Position numbers and translations under genes: made by a program
Shown here: piece by piece, positions 12,070-23,232 of the stretch
Position numbering within the stretch: position 1 is the first letter of the stretch
Layout of the letters: every line of letters starts with the position of its first letter
Notes under the pieces: generated by a model
Seen by the model: only the letters and a program-made list of their open reading frames with translations
Databases searched by the model: none
Told to the model about the DNA's origin: nothing
Assembly: GCA_034766995.1 (NCBI GenBank)
Contig: CM068322.1
Span: 9,778,310-9,842,309, forward strand
Direction: 5' to 3'
Length of the DNA: 64,000 nucleotides
Origin: Acanthacorydalis orientalis
Lineage: Eukaryota; Arthropoda; Insecta; Megaloptera; Corydalidae

Positions 12070-13333
12070 TGAGTGTGATTTGAAAAGTTCGCGGCTTAAT
12101 ATACAAGTGGCGGTAAAATTTTAAATATTTGAGGCACATTATAAAGAGATATGTGTCTTATATATAACCCCAAAGTCTTTAATTATTGTGTCTAGCAGTT
12201 TGTTGCAAAAAAAAACAATTAAATAAAGCTCTTTTCGAAGCCATCGTTGAAATAGATAAAGTTGAACATCGTGCGGTGATAAAGTTTTTTGTCAGAAAAA
12301 GTTTAACGCCAACAGAAATTTTTATTGAGATTAAAAGTGTACTAACTGATAGTGCACCTTCGTATACAACTGTAAAGAAGTGAGCAGCTGAATTCAAGTA
12401 GCCGTGTAAGTTTAGAAGATAACCTAGCATAGTGGATGTCTGAAAACTACAGCGACAGAAGAAATCATCCACAAAGTGCATGATATTGTCTTACAGGTTC
12501 GGCGATTCAAGGTGTCCAAAATTGCTAAGATTATGATTGTCTTAGATGAACGCGTGTATCACATCCTAACTGAAGAGTTAAGTGAAAAAAACTATCTGCA
12601 AGATGGGTGCAAAGGTTGTTAATAATTGGTCATAAACGCATTCAAATATAAATTTTCCAAGACCCTTTAGATCGATTTAAGAGGAATACGACTGACTTTA
12701 TCCGCAGATTTTTGACAATAAATGAGACTTGGATTCGTCATTACATTCCAGAGTCAAAATAACAATCAAAGCAATGGAAACTTGGCGATTCTCTGCCATC
12801 AAAAAAAGGAAAATAAGTTCTATCCGCTGGAAAAGTTATGGCTTCAATTTTTTGGGATGTTTAAGGATTCCTGCTAATTGATTTCGTTTCAAAGGGTCAG
12901 ACGAAAGACGAGAGTATGATGCTAACATTTTCGTGAGGAAAGACCAATTTTATCAAAGAAAAAAATCATTTTCCATTATGAAAATGCACGCCCTTATACA
13001 AGTGTTGTATTCACACAAAAACTTACTGAATTAAAGTTTGATTTGATACCCCATTCAGCCTATTCTCCAGATTTGCCCCTGTCAGATTTTTCCAAAGCTT
13101 TAAAATTCCTTGGTGGTAGGCGATTTTCGTCAAATGAAATACTAATAGCAAAAGTGAATCGTTATTTTGAGGACCTCCAAGGAAAGTATTTCCGGGACGG
13201 TATAAAAGCACCGGATCATCGCTGGATGAAGTACATTGAAGTTTAAATGGATTATATTGAAAAATATAAGTAATTTTGAAACACTAGTTATATTATTTCA
13301 TAGTTAACCCTCGAACTTTTCAAATCATCCTCG
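12070..13333 (+). mobile_element. Full-length dead mariner element M1
   Basis: The element is 1264 bp, the usual size of a mariner. Its ends are imperfect inverted repeats that share GATTTGAAAAGTTCG (left at 12077, right as the reverse complement ending at 13326). The outermost base differs. TA dinucleotides flank both ends. It encodes a degenerate transposase on the plus strand (see the pseudogene entry). The same terminal type, with CGAGG at the tip, is found on the 3' fragment at 31660-32235. A Tc1-like element starts 10 bp downstream, so two related transposons lie back to back. Confidence 0.92.
12186..13246 (+). pseudogene. mariner transposase pseudogene (M1)
   Basis: A mariner transposase cuts and pastes its element in the nucleus, using an N-terminal double helix-turn-helix that binds the inverted repeats and a DD34D catalytic domain. 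The start of the first helix-turn-helix is readable in one frame (VEHRAVIKFFVRKSLTPTEI, then SAPSYTTVKK), followed by a stop. The next parts (LDERVYHILTEELSEKNYL; TPETS-like block ETWIRHYIPESK; GKVMASIFWDV) need frameshifts and stops to be passed. The C-terminal third is open from 13043 (YSPDLPLSDF .. RYFEDLQGKYFRDGIKAPDH). The catalytic residues are damaged: the first Asp is Asn in TINETW, the second is Glu in HYENA, and only the third (LSDF) is kept. The protein is certainly inactive. Confidence 0.92.
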
Positions 13334-13343
13334 TATATATACA

Positions 13344-14470
13344 TACAGTCACTCGCAGCTCAGTAGACGCAGTCTTAAAAAAATCTAAATTAATCGAAAT
13401 AGGGTTATTTTTTTGAAAAAAGAAGAGTTTCATATTTTATTGAATCTCTTCTGCCAATTTGTGAATGTATTCCGAGATAATCTTGTTCTATTCGACCGAC
13501 AAGACTCCCTTTAAGTCTGTTTATTTGAATTGTTTTAATAACGTATTTTTATTTCTAATTTTGACCATTAATGTTTAAATTCATTAAAATCAAATGACTG
13601 AGTAGGTGTTTTTATTATTCGTGGACAGTTATATAGTAAACACTCTTTTATTGTATATGCAGCATTTTTAGGTTATTGTCGTGATAATATTGGATCTTCT
13701 TTCTTGTCTCATTCTGCGGAATTATTTTTTAGATATTCATTTATAATTTCTGAATACATTCCCTTATCTATATTTCCTTTGATTAAATCTAAATAATGAT
13801 CTTAATACTAGCCATCTGACATTATACCATCATATGACCTCCTTCATGCTTCACTGTAGGTTACGAGTTCTTTAATTGTAGACAGGTATTTGGTTTTTTC
13901 CATGCGTAACAGATGCTATCTACTCCAAAAATCTTGATTTTGATTTCACCTGCAAACAACACCGTCTTCTAAAAATTCAGAGTTTTTTTAGTGCTCGCCA
14001 GAAAAATTTATTCTTATCTGTTTGCCACTAGCACTTATAAAACGTTTTAACTGTTCGTCTGCCACGGATGTCTGTCCTTCACAATAACCTACAAATTGAA
14101 TTAAAATGGTATTATTTTTTGACAGTTGCATGAATTCCTGTCAACAACTCTATAGCGTTTACTTTTAGATTTTTTTATATTGATTATCAACGTTCATCAG
14201 TTTCATTGCTGGGCTTACTGGGCATAGTACCTAGGTGATTTTTATTTGTAAAACATTTTATTATATTTTGAACAGTAGACACACTTTTATTTACTATTTT
14301 AGTAATATTTTTTTTGACTTTTTCCACTTATAAAATAGAATATTAACAACTGCTATTCTTCAATACTTTGAAAGCTTATCTTCAGAAACCCTCTGAAATG
14401 TTCAAAAACGTAGGCATTGAAATATTTTAGATTTATATTTTGATTATAGCTTAATATAAGTGAAATATAA
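13344..14470 (-). pseudogene. Tc1-like transposase remnant
   Basis: On the minus strand I can follow a Tc1-family transposase through many stops and frameshifts. Recognisable blocks are CRQTSVADEQLKRF-like N-terminal debris, then FAGEIKIKIFGVDS, AWKKPNTCLQLKNS, PTVKHEGGHMMV (family PTVKHGGGHVMVW), YHDNNLKM, YNCPRIIKTPTQSFDFN, WSKLE and SNKIISEYIHKLAEEI. The first catalytic Asp is Gly (FAGE for FADE), the second Asp is kept in YHDN, and the last Glu of DD34E appears to be Lys in the block after SFDFN. The outer end at 13344 starts TACAGTCACTCGCAGCTCAG, which resembles Tc1 termini; I could not find the opposite terminus. It is dead. Confidence 0.82.
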
Positions 14471-14818
14471 CAAAATAATTAAATTCATATTTAAATAAAT
14501 GTTAGTAATAGAACACTTTATTTAAATTGAGTTATTACAGAAAACAATATATTCTATAAAATAAATAATATTTTATGAATACAATTGAATAAATCTTAAT
14601 ATTTAGCACAATGTAGATCGTATAATTTTAAAAATATTCTTATTTGTATAAAATATAAAAGTGAAAAAAATAATTATACTCTCTTATGTAATAAAATAAA
14701 ATTAAATTAATTTTTATTATTATTATAATAACATCTGGTAATATATGTATACAATATACTTGTAAATTCTAAATATTTTAAAATTGTTATAAATACTATA
14801 ATATAAATATTGTTACAG
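14471..14818. other. AT-rich stretch upstream of a candidate exon
   Basis: Very AT-rich DNA that ends in TATTGTTACAG. If the downstream exon is real this would be intron. Confidence 0.4.
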
Positions 14819-14910
14819 GTTTAATGGTTTAATGCGGTAGAGTACTGTTTGAATATTTACGACTACAAATCATCAGAGGATTCATCTTTATCTGAGCAGT
14901 ATTAAATAAG
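14819..14910 (+). other. Candidate non-coding spliced exon
   Basis: The segment is bounded by a strong acceptor (TATTGTTACAG, AG at 14817-14818) and a near-consensus donor (AATAAG|GTAAGTCATT, GT at 14911-14912). The 92-nt interior is GC-richer than either flank and lies in AT-rich DNA typical of introns. All three frames contain stops, so it would be an untranslated or lncRNA exon. The evidence is splice-site strength and composition only. Confidence 0.35.
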
Positions 14911-15539
14911 GTAAGTCATTAAAATGTAAATGTTAATTTTTATTTTCTACTTTTTAAACAGTATTTTAAAGGTAATACAATAAAAAATAAATAAATACAA
15001 ATTAATTTATAAAATAAGCATTTTTTCATACTGGTACATGATGTCATAATACAAAGATAAAAATTTATACTAATATTACACTCTATAGTAAAAATATTTG
15101 ATACTTGTATTTTTACATAAAAAATTTATGACTTATATTTTGATGAAAGTATAATAATTTATGTCTAATTTTCTATTATACTTTTCTGTGGGTACAAACT
15201 TCAAAGTATGTAATTTAACGATTCAAATTAAATGTTACTTAAATTTATTTTTAAAACAAATTAACTTTAATAGATAAAAATATAATTATTGTTAATTATT
15301 TTTATTAGATCCATTAATAATGTCTTATAAGTACTGCAATAATATACTTTTCAAATAAAATTAATTATTAATATTGCAGTTGGAATAAGTACTAACCATA
15401 CAAAAATGATTTTAAATAAATTTAAGACAAGTGTATGCTTTAAACTTAAAATTCACATGCGTGTAAGTATAAAAAAAGGTTCTCTTCTCTTAAAAATATT
15501 TTTTTTCTGATTTACATTCATAAATCTATCCAGGTGTCT
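14911..15539. other. AT-rich non-coding stretch
   Basis: I see no gene or repeat family here. It would be intron if the preceding exon is used. Confidence 0.45.
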
Positions 15540-15985
15540 CCTTTAAACACAGTCGTCATAAATATGTTTGTTTTATTCCAAGATATTAACACAAAACAAA
15601 ATGTTTTACGGCACATTTTCGTAACTGAAAAATATAACAATATTTCTTTGATAGTTTGGGGCACCATTTTACAAGTAATCTTCTCAATATGTACTTCGTT
15701 CTACTTACGGTAAAAAAGTCATTCTGACGCAGTACCAGTATCGTGTTCTCACACCGCAACATGAGCTGTAGACAAATGGTTGCGGTGCACAAGCCTCCTT
15801 GTATTACCACATACACAATTCAGTACGGTCTCAGTGCTCTAGGATGCCTTACAGACTCCTTAGGGACGTCGTGAACTTAAAGAATGTTTTTTGTCTCGGA
15901 ATATTTGCCGTGCACAGAAAAATTCAGTTACATGCCGATTGTTGCATATTTTTCTTTGATAGTATGAATATAAATAGATGATTTC
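15540..15985. other. Unassigned GC-richer island
   Basis: The patch is conspicuously richer in G+C than its neighbours and open for 60-76 codons on either strand (plus frame at 15799-15981, minus frame at 15586-15816). In mixed plus-strand frames it gives RSTYGKKVILTQYQYRVL and, about 77 residues later, HRKIQLHA. This spacing faintly recalls the helix-turn-helix region of an insect transposon-associated protein family (DUF4817), but I would not rely on it. GTAGACAAATGGTTGCGGTG and its flanks do not match other repeats in this window. It is probably a decayed mobile element or an old exon. Confidence 0.25.
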
Positions 15986-16107
15986 GTATAATATTTCATT
16001 ACTATTTTTTATTTAATTTATAAACACTAATTGCAAATAATTTTATTATAGAAGTTAGACCTTTTTATAAAAAAATAAAATTATCAAATTAAAATATTTA
16101 CAAACAA

Positions 16108-16108
<1 letters not shown>

Positions 16109-16138
<30 letters not shown>
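16109..16138. repeat. (TA)n(GA)n microsatellite
   Basis: A short TA run passes into about nine GA units. Confidence 0.95.
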
Positions 16139-16149
16139 AAGAAAATGAA

Positions 16150-16355
16150 TGATTCAAATTAGGATTCCACATGAAAAACTATTAAAATTATCAATAAAAT
16201 TAAAAATAATCATCTTAATTTTTATTTAGTATTTTATTTCAATTTAATACTAAAATACAGTTAAACTAAAATACTAAATAAAAAACAAGTTTTTTTTTAA
16301 TTTTTACTTTTTTTTTAATATAATACGTTCATATGGAAAGCTAAATTGATAGCTC
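16150..16355. mobile_element. Family D palindromic MITE (copy D1)
   Basis: The ends are imperfect inverted repeats: ATTCAAATTAGGATTCCACATG-like on the left and, reverse-complemented, TATCAATTTAGCTTTCCATATG-like on the right (shared core TTCCAYATG). The middle is a second inverted repeat built on TTTAGTATTTTA .. TAAAATACTAAA. It has no coding capacity. A second copy is at 18811-19012. A (TA)n tract starts exactly at its right edge. Confidence 0.8.
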
Positions 16356-16357
16356 TA

Positions 16358-16420
<63 letters not shown>
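16356..16420. repeat. (TA)n microsatellite abutting MITE D1
   Basis: About 30 TA units follow the MITE end directly after CTATC. Confidence 0.95.
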
Positions 16421-16422
<2 letters not shown>

Positions 16423-16743
16423 GATCCAATGAAACCAAATTTGATGTCTTTGACGTCTGATATTTAATAATGTAATATATTTATTTTCTAATAAGCTTCT
16501 TTCACATTAATCTCTAAATGAATATTCAGTTATATTTATTATATAATTTATATCATCTCTTAATGAGCATTTATTTACAATTTAATCCATATCTCTTAAT
16601 ATAAAAGATATAAATATTTTTTTCAGTCTCGTTTCAGAAATACAAGTAATTAATTAAAATAAATTAATAATTTTTGAAAGTAAAAAGTTCCTAAATATTT
16701 TAAAAGTGTTATATATGGATCAATTTGTTATATATAGTGATAA

Positions 16744-17283
16744 TTAGAGTGGCTGGCAAATAATTGAGGTTTTTATTTTCTGAATACTAACCTTAATTTT
16801 TTTTAATGAAAGTCATTTCATTATGTTCATATTAATATCATTTTAAAGCGTATTTTCGATCTATAATTTGGTAACATCGACTTTGGTTTTATTATTAATT
16901 TTATTTTAAATTGAGCTACAGAATTAAATAAGGGAAAGAAGTAAATAAAAGCAATTTTTTGTATGACTACAAAACGGGTGGTAAAGTAGTAGAAACTGTT
17001 TGTAAACTAAATGACGTTTTTTGTGTGTTTAATGTTGAAGAACGCACGGCCGCAATGGTGGTTCGAATAATTTCGAGCTAGGAACAAGAGTCTTGAAAAT
17101 GAAGAAGTTTTGCGGCGTCCCTGTTCAATTCATAACGACTAACATTAGTTGAATCAGAACCACGTACAATTCAAGAGCTTACACAAAAATTAGACGTTAG
17201 TCATTTAACAATTCTAGGCCACAAATGGAAAAATGTGGGTATAAATTTATTATAAACCCCAATTAATTTGTCTACCAATCCAA
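16744..17283 (+). mobile_element. Non-autonomous mariner derivative M2
   Basis: The ends resemble the TTAGGTTGG .. CCAACCTAA termini of the full-length M4 (left end TTAGAGTGGCTGGCAAATAA, right end CTACCAATCCAA). Inside are the 5' leader, and transposase codons for the first DNA-binding part, seen as KTGGKVVETVCKLND and RTIQELTQKLDVSHLTILG in broken frames. The rest of the transposase is missing: sequence jumps to the last 50-60 bp of the element near 17225. M6, M7 and M8 share this architecture. Confidence 0.82.
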
Positions 17284-17472
17284 TACTTACTACGTCGAAT
17301 AATGTATTTATATAATTTACTGTCGAGGAAAAATTTACCTTGATAATACATAAAATAAAATTTTATTCCAGAAATTTTCATGTAACTAAATATTAAATTA
17401 CAAATTTTAAAACTGCGTTAATCCTCAACGTCAACCGTAAATAATGTGGGACTGATATTTATGAGTGTGTTT

Positions 17473-17582
<110 letters not shown>

Positions 17583-17689
17583 AGATATGTGAAATATTAA
17601 CATATAAATACAAGCATTTTCGTGAGTATGAATTTTTACATATTTTTAAATATTACTGAAAACAAATTTAAAACCACATCCTCTTAAAG

Positions 17690-17910
17690 TTCTCAGCATC
17701 CATTTGGCATTGTCAGTTATATGGTCTGAGCACTTGTGTTATTCGGTCGCCGCTGTCGTGTCGCTCTGTGTCACGAAAAGGACGCTCCCTGTTCCATTCC
17801 ATACGATGCCTAACAATAACCGCAAGCAGACTCATTTCATCGCCTTTGTCTAAATTGTCACGTGTATTCGCATGATATATGTTATTATATTCAAACCGCA
17901 TACGGACATG
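17690..17910. other. Unassigned GC-richer island with a 62-codon minus-strand frame
   Basis: The patch has many CpG steps (GGTCGCCGCTGTCGTGTCGC at 17746-17765). A minus-strand frame (17713-17901) gives an Arg/Asp/Glu-rich translation with RHRMEWNRERPFRDTERHD. I recognise no family. Composition differs strongly from the flanks, so it may be an old exon, regulatory island or transposon relic. Confidence 0.25.
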
Positions 17911-18810
17911 GATTTCATATCATACTGAAATATATGATATTTATTCGAAAAAAGAGTTTATCCACACGAACATTTAGTTATACTTTTAAATAAAACACAC
18001 ATAACGTTAATGTTTTCCATTTAAAAATATTGAATTTAATTAATTTGAAAGCATGCTTAATGCTATATAAGAGTTTGACTTAATAAACAATAGTAATAAT
18101 TGTCAGATTGTTTACATCATTAATATATTACATTTCAATAATAAATGCTCGTATGTATGCAAAATACATGCGTTTATTTTCATGAATGAAAATTAATCGC
18201 CATTCAAGTTATAATTTAAAATTACATAATTCACGAATGACATAATTTTAAATTTATACAGAAATTACAAACAGTTTAGAATTTACTTGTATTGACAAGT
18301 TAATTCTAGTGTTTTTATTTAGATCAGTTCTCTATTCATTTAACTACAAAATAAAGAGATACTTTAATTGAAAAAAAAATATTGCTTACTAAATATATTT
18401 AAATCGCTATATTTTTTTTAAAAAAAATATAAAAATAAAAGTATTTAATTTTGAAAAAAAAACATTATTATGAAGTATCAACATTTTTTATTTTCTTCTA
18501 TGACGAATAATATTTTCTTTATATCAAGTTTGAAATGACATTTTTCTAAATAAAAACGACCTAGTTTTAAACTTCGTACATTTTATGAGTCTATTGGAAA
18601 AAAAGAAATACAAGTTTGTAATCGATATTTAACTTGGATTTCAATTCCTGTAAGTTTTTAAATAATTGCTTTGAGTATTAAAAAATCTATGATATTCATT
18701 TTATAAATGTGAACAACTGAAATTGAAAAAAGACTATGCATGTAAATTTTTAGTTATAAAAGATTAAAATACTTAAAATTTAAACTAGAAATTTTGAAAT
18801 TATAACTATA
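17911..18810. other. AT-rich non-coding stretch
   Basis: No gene or repeat family is recognisable. Confidence 0.55.
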
Positions 18811-19012
18811 AGTGATTCAATTTAAGGTTCCACATGGAAATATTATAGGGGGGTGCAGGGGTTTAAGAAAAGGCATGTTTTTTTTATTTAGTATTTTAGT
18901 TCAATTCAATACTAAAATACAATTGAATTAAAATACTAAATGAAAGATATGTTTTTTTTTTAATTTTTGCATTTTTTAATACTTTCATATGGAAGCCTAA
19001 GTTGACTCCCTT
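18811..19012. mobile_element. Family D palindromic MITE (copy D2)
   Basis: The left end AGTGATTCAATTTAAGGTTC and the reverse complement of the right end (GGGAGTCAACTTAGGCTTCC) match each other and copy D1. The centre is a 20-bp inverted repeat with one mismatch (TTTAGTATTTTAGTTCAATT against its partner ending at ATACTAAA, within 18877-18936). A G-rich insert (GGGGGGTGCAGGGG at 18847-18860) is absent from D1. Confidence 0.82.
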
Positions 19013-19044
19013 TTTATATGTTTTTATATCTGAAACTTAAGTAA

Positions 19045-19575
19045 TCTCGTTGATTTGTTGTTCTGACAATATTTTTCTTTTGAATCAGTTAAGTTTTTAT
19101 TCTCCCCTACTAGTTTTGGCACGTCTATCGTCTTCAGGTAGATTTAATTATTTTATTCCTTAAAATTATAAATTATACCTCAACTAAATCGTATATAATC
19201 GAATAAAAAACAGAATTAAAATCACAGGCCAATAAGATAATGCTTTTGTATCTAGAACTCTGCTTGATGATGAACTGAGAGAGGTGTTTCATTCGTAGGT
19301 CACAGAAAATGCTTAACCACTTAACAAAAATCTAGACCTATGAGACAACAAATTTATTTTAAACTGCGCAAGTCGTAAACCTCTGAGCTCAATATTCGTT
19401 CTCTCTCTCTGTGAGCGTATGGCTATGTTTGGGTGGATGGTGGTTTTCAGGGTACACAATTTAATGTTATTTAAAATCTACATGAAGACGTAATACATAT
19501 CGAAATTAGTAATGAAGAATAAAAATTCCAATTATCTAAAAGAACCAAAACCACTACGACAACTAGAAAAAATAA
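19045..19575. mobile_element. Family A fold-back repeat with a 320-bp insertion (copy A3)
   Basis: The left arm (19045-19150) reads GTTGTTCTGACAATATT, TTTTGAATCAGTTAAG, CTACTAGTTTTGGCACGTCT and ATCGTCTTCAGGTAGATTTA. The right arm (19472-19570) reads AAAATCTACATGAAGACG, CGAAATTAGTAATGAAG, AATTATCTAAAAGAACC and CACTACGACAAC. The arms are inverted repeats of each other. Between them is unrelated DNA containing a CTCTCTCTCT run. The element seems to have been opened at its centre. Confidence 0.72.
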
Positions 19576-19787
19576 ATTAATCATAAATTATTAATTATTT
19601 ATATATTCAAAAATGTTTAGTAATAGTAAACAATTTTTTTTTCTGTAAAAGAATATTATTACAAAAAAATCATCAGAACTTTCAATTTTTTTATTACTTG
19701 TTTTAAACGTAAAAAAACATACATTTCTTTTATTTTTTATTAGTTTCAAAATGCTATCATATTGAAATTATATATATATATATATAT

Positions 19788-20025
19788 AAAGTTTTTGTTT
19801 TTTGAATTCTAACCTCAACTGTTTTCAATGAAAGTGTTATTTCGTCTTGTTCACGTTAATATTATTTTAAAGTGCATTTCTCAATCTGTATTTTAGTAAC
19901 ACTTATTTGACAAAAATTTCGTGTTAGCGACGGGAGTTTTGAAGATGCAGAAGGTCATGGGCATCCTTTTTCAACAGTTCAACTTTAGAATTAGTTTTTG
20001 TAAATAAATTTTGTGTTAACACCAA
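19788..20025 (+). mobile_element. Truncated mariner fragment M3
   Basis: It begins inside the 5' terminal repeat of the M4-type mariner (AGTTTTTGTTTTTTGAATTC, CTAACCTCAA), with the outermost bases replaced by a TA tract (19768-19789). The 5' leader is kept, then a deletion joins it to TTTCGTGTTAGCGACGGGAG and the GHPFST region of the transposase. There is no 3' terminus. It is non-functional. Confidence 0.75.
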
Positions 20026-20314
20026 ATCATTCAGTAGTACTATGTAAAAAATCTTTAACACGATATGATCTTAGTAAACTTTTATAATTAATGAAAATTG
20101 TATATTACTTATTTTTTATCTTTAGAAAAATATCAGTTTTTCTCTAAAAAGGATTATTCTTCCAAAAATAAAATCTATAATCTTGTTTAAACTTAATTAT
20201 ACATCGGAGTTACAATATCAGATAAAATAATTAAGAAATTGAGCCACACATATATGCAATAAATAGGAAAAAAAGTTGTGACATATATGACATCCACTCT
20301 AAGCATGTAGTTGA

Positions 20315-21625
20315 TTAGGTTGGAAGAAAATAATTGCGATTTATGATTTTCATATTCATATACATTTTTCTCAGCTAATAATTAACTTTATTAATCGAAA
20401 TAAGCACCATTAGATTGACACAATTTTGACAATTAATTACAAGTTCATTTATTCCGATAGTGTAAAATTCCGAATTCTGGAGTTAATAAATTCTCGAAAT
20501 GCATTTTGGGTAACAGCTTGGTTATTGAAGACCTTATTCTGTAAGAGGTTGTCAATCTGCTTGAACAAGTGATAATCTATTGGTGAGATTCCTGGCGAGT
20601 ATGGTGCATAAGGTAATATTTCATAGCCTAATTCATTCAACTTTTGAAGAGTCAATCGTGCAACTTGTGGTCGTCCATTGTCGTACAGCAGGATTTGACC
20701 TTTTCGACCGATCAGTGAGGGGATCAGACGTCGTAGTTATTGGTGCATTTTGCAAATTTCTTGACAACAACTCTCAGCTGTAATGGTTTCACCAGGATGC
20801 AAAAAAATTGTAGTGGATTATACCGAGCGAAGATCATTAAAAAATCAACATAATTTTCCTATGTTTATATAATTTTGATTTTGCGTTGTTGGTATAATTT
20901 CGGTTTCGATAAATGCTTTGGAGCTTCATTTTTGTCAAACCGTTATGCAGACCGCCTTCTATTGTCATAAAAGATCTACTTTTTATCGCACGTTACAATA
21001 CGATCGGGAAATGGACCTTTTCTGTTACGTAAAAGAAGCGTGGAACAAACTTCTTTACGGAAATTTTTTTGGTTTTCATTCAGATTGTGTAGCACCAACT
21101 TGTCCAGCTTTTTTGATTTTGCTGGCTGTTTTATGTCGTCCAGCACTGTTTGATTACTAACACCTAACTTTTGTGTAAGCCCTCGAATAGCTGTGCGTGA
21201 TTCTGATTCAAGTAACGCCTTCAGCTGGTTGTTACACATTGAAGAAGGACGCCCAAGACATACTTCATTTTCAGGGCTCTCGTCTCCAACACGAAATTTT
21301 TGAAACCACCATACGTTCCTTAACTGTATCCACACCAAAAGCATTTTTTTTTTATTTTACGAGCAATTTCTGTTACTTTACCATGTGTTCTGAACTCATA
21401 AAAATTACTCTTATTTTCTTCTTTTCCATATTTAACTCAATTTAATTCAATAACCCAATCTGAACTAAATTAATAATAAACCAAAAGTCGATCTTACCAA
21501 AATGCAGAACAAAAAATGTAGTTTAAAATGATATTAACATGAATACGATGCAATGAAACTTTCATTGAAAAATTAAGGCTAGAATTCAGAAAACAAAAAC
21601 GACGATTATTTTCCTACCAACCTAA
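20315..21625 (-). mobile_element. Full-length dead mariner element M4
   Basis: The 1311-bp element has inverted termini TTAGGTTGG .. CCAACCTAA, with internal extension AAAATAATTGCGATTTATG on one side and AAAATAATCGTCGTTTTTG (reverse complement) on the other. Termini and encoded protein resemble the cecropia/Hsmar1-like mariner group. It is the longest relative of the deleted copies M2, M3, M6, M7 and M8, which share its leader and ends, so it represents the likely parental form. Confidence 0.92.
20449..21400 (-). pseudogene. mariner transposase pseudogene (M4)
   Basis: The transposase runs on the minus strand. The N-terminal helix-turn-helix region is open at 20976-21344 (WWFQKFRVGDESPENEVCLG, GRPSSMCNNQLKALLESESR, TQKLGVSNQTVL, KKLDKLVLHNLNENQKN, CSTLLLRNRKGPFPDRIVTC) and ends at the first catalytic block, read as CDKK where the family has CDEK. 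The middle is frameshifted and carries stops. The second block is YDNGRPQVAR (family HDNARPHV) and the C-terminus is open at 20449-20655 (TLQKLNELGYEILPYAPYSP, then PIDYHLF), so all three catalytic Asp codons survive, in separate frames. The usual GRP linker is present. It is inactive because of the frameshifts. Confidence 0.92.
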
Positions 21626-22600
21626 CAGAAGTGTTTTTTTCCGACAATTATTTCGAATAAAATTATTTATATTATTATTTATCATAACAGTAAATTCTAA
21701 TGTAAAAAATACTGATTTACGCGTAATGAGACAATGGTTTTAATAACTTACATGGCATATTTATTGATAAAAATTAATAATTAATATTTTTATTATCAAA
21801 AAAATATATTATATTCATGAAAATTACAAATATTTACTAATATTTTCAAAAGTGTTAAGGTGTTAAAAATTTCACAATTTACAGTCATGGTTCATGAATT
21901 TACAATTATCACGCTGTTATAAAAGTGGGTTTTAAGTAATTTAAAGAGAGAGTGTGAGAGAAAAATAGTGGATTATACGTCTTATAGAAATATGTAAACT
22001 TCTAATCAGATACTGCAATCTGTAATATTTTCTTTAGCAGCCATTGCAATGTTTCCACATAACTTGCCAATTAGCAAACTCTGAAATAACTGAATTTCAA
22101 TGAATTATAATTAAGTTCTTTAAAACATCACAAAGAATCTCAATGAAGATTTACAAAAATTATTCTCTGTTCGTGAACGAAATTGTTGGATGCATTAAAG
22201 GTTTTTATATTTTTTTTGTTACACTTTTGATAATGTAACGTTTCACATCAGACCATGATAAATGCATGTTATGAGCAAAAAATTAATTTCAAATTTTTCA
22301 TTAGAATAAAAATATGAATAATTTAAAAACTTAATTACATTTATTTTACCGTTTCTGCAACGTTCCATACATTTTTATATCGTACTTCTATATAATAATC
22401 TTAAAACTTTTACTCCAACAAATTAGTCTAGAATATAAGTAAAAAATAATACCTTTTCTCGAAGATATTTGAATTTTATATTAAAGACAATTTTCGTACT
22501 AGTTTTATTTTATGGAATATGAGTTTTGAATTATGTATTAGAAATGCTTGGTTCTATTTCAAAACTTAATTTCATTAGTTTACTTTGTAAATATTTCCAA
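21626..22600. other. AT-rich non-coding stretch
   Basis: No gene or repeat family is recognisable here. Confidence 0.55.
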
Positions 22601-22604
22601 ACAT

Positions 22605-22668
<64 letters not shown>

Positions 22669-22675
22669 GTATATT
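22601..22675. repeat. (CA)n(TA)n microsatellite
   Basis: About ten CA units are followed by about 24 TA units and a TATG end. Confidence 0.97.
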
Positions 22676-23035
22676 CAATGTGCATAGGTATAATTGATTG
22701 ATTTCTGACTCGACGAAATAGTTTTTTTTATATCATTCTAAAAAAATAAATAAAATCGAATTTTCTTCATCAATAAAAACTTTTCATGTGCAATAAATGT
22801 AGAATCCATTTTAAGCGAAAAAGTGTATAAAATAGTTAGATCAATAAAAAAGTTCTACCTTTAAACAATTTTATTACTTCACCGTAAAAAGTCCGAATTC
22901 AAGTACACTTGTTAATAAAATTTCCGCTTAGAATTAAAATAAAAAAGCCAACCGCTGAAAAGAATTACAAACGTACAAAAAAACCCTTTATAAATTTAAA
23001 TTTGCTGCAACACACTCTCGTGGTAAATGTACAAA
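22676..23035. other. AT-rich non-coding stretch
   Basis: Nothing is recognisable before the GC-richer island that follows. Confidence 0.5.
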
Positions 23036-23232
23036 ATGTAAAAGCTCACTAAGCTCTTTTATCAAGTGCCGGTAACACAGCTACCTTACACTGAAGCTCA
23101 CACTGTGTTCAAGTGGCGCCGCGTACTGGTCAATACGTGAAGATATTATGTGATGTAAAATCGATTGTAACCAGAATATAGTTGAGAAGTGTTACAGAAC
23201 GAACGAACACTAATACATCTGCATTGTATAAA
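23036..23232 (+). promoter_or_regulatory. GC-richer island, possible first exon or promoter
   Basis: The patch contains GTGCCGGTAACACAGC, AGTGGCGCCGCGTACTGG and CAGAACGAACGAACAC in otherwise AT-rich DNA. A donor-like AA|GTAAGC follows at 23233. No open frame of useful length starts here. I suggest a transcribed leader or regulatory island, without further support. Confidence 0.25.

Noticed and set aside
12179..12481. 100-codon minus-strand frame over mariner M1
   Set aside because: It is antisense to the transposase helix-turn-helix, which is clearly on the plus strand.
20580..21445. Plus-strand frames of 67-82 codons over mariner M4
   Set aside because: The transposase motifs are on the minus strand; these are shadows.
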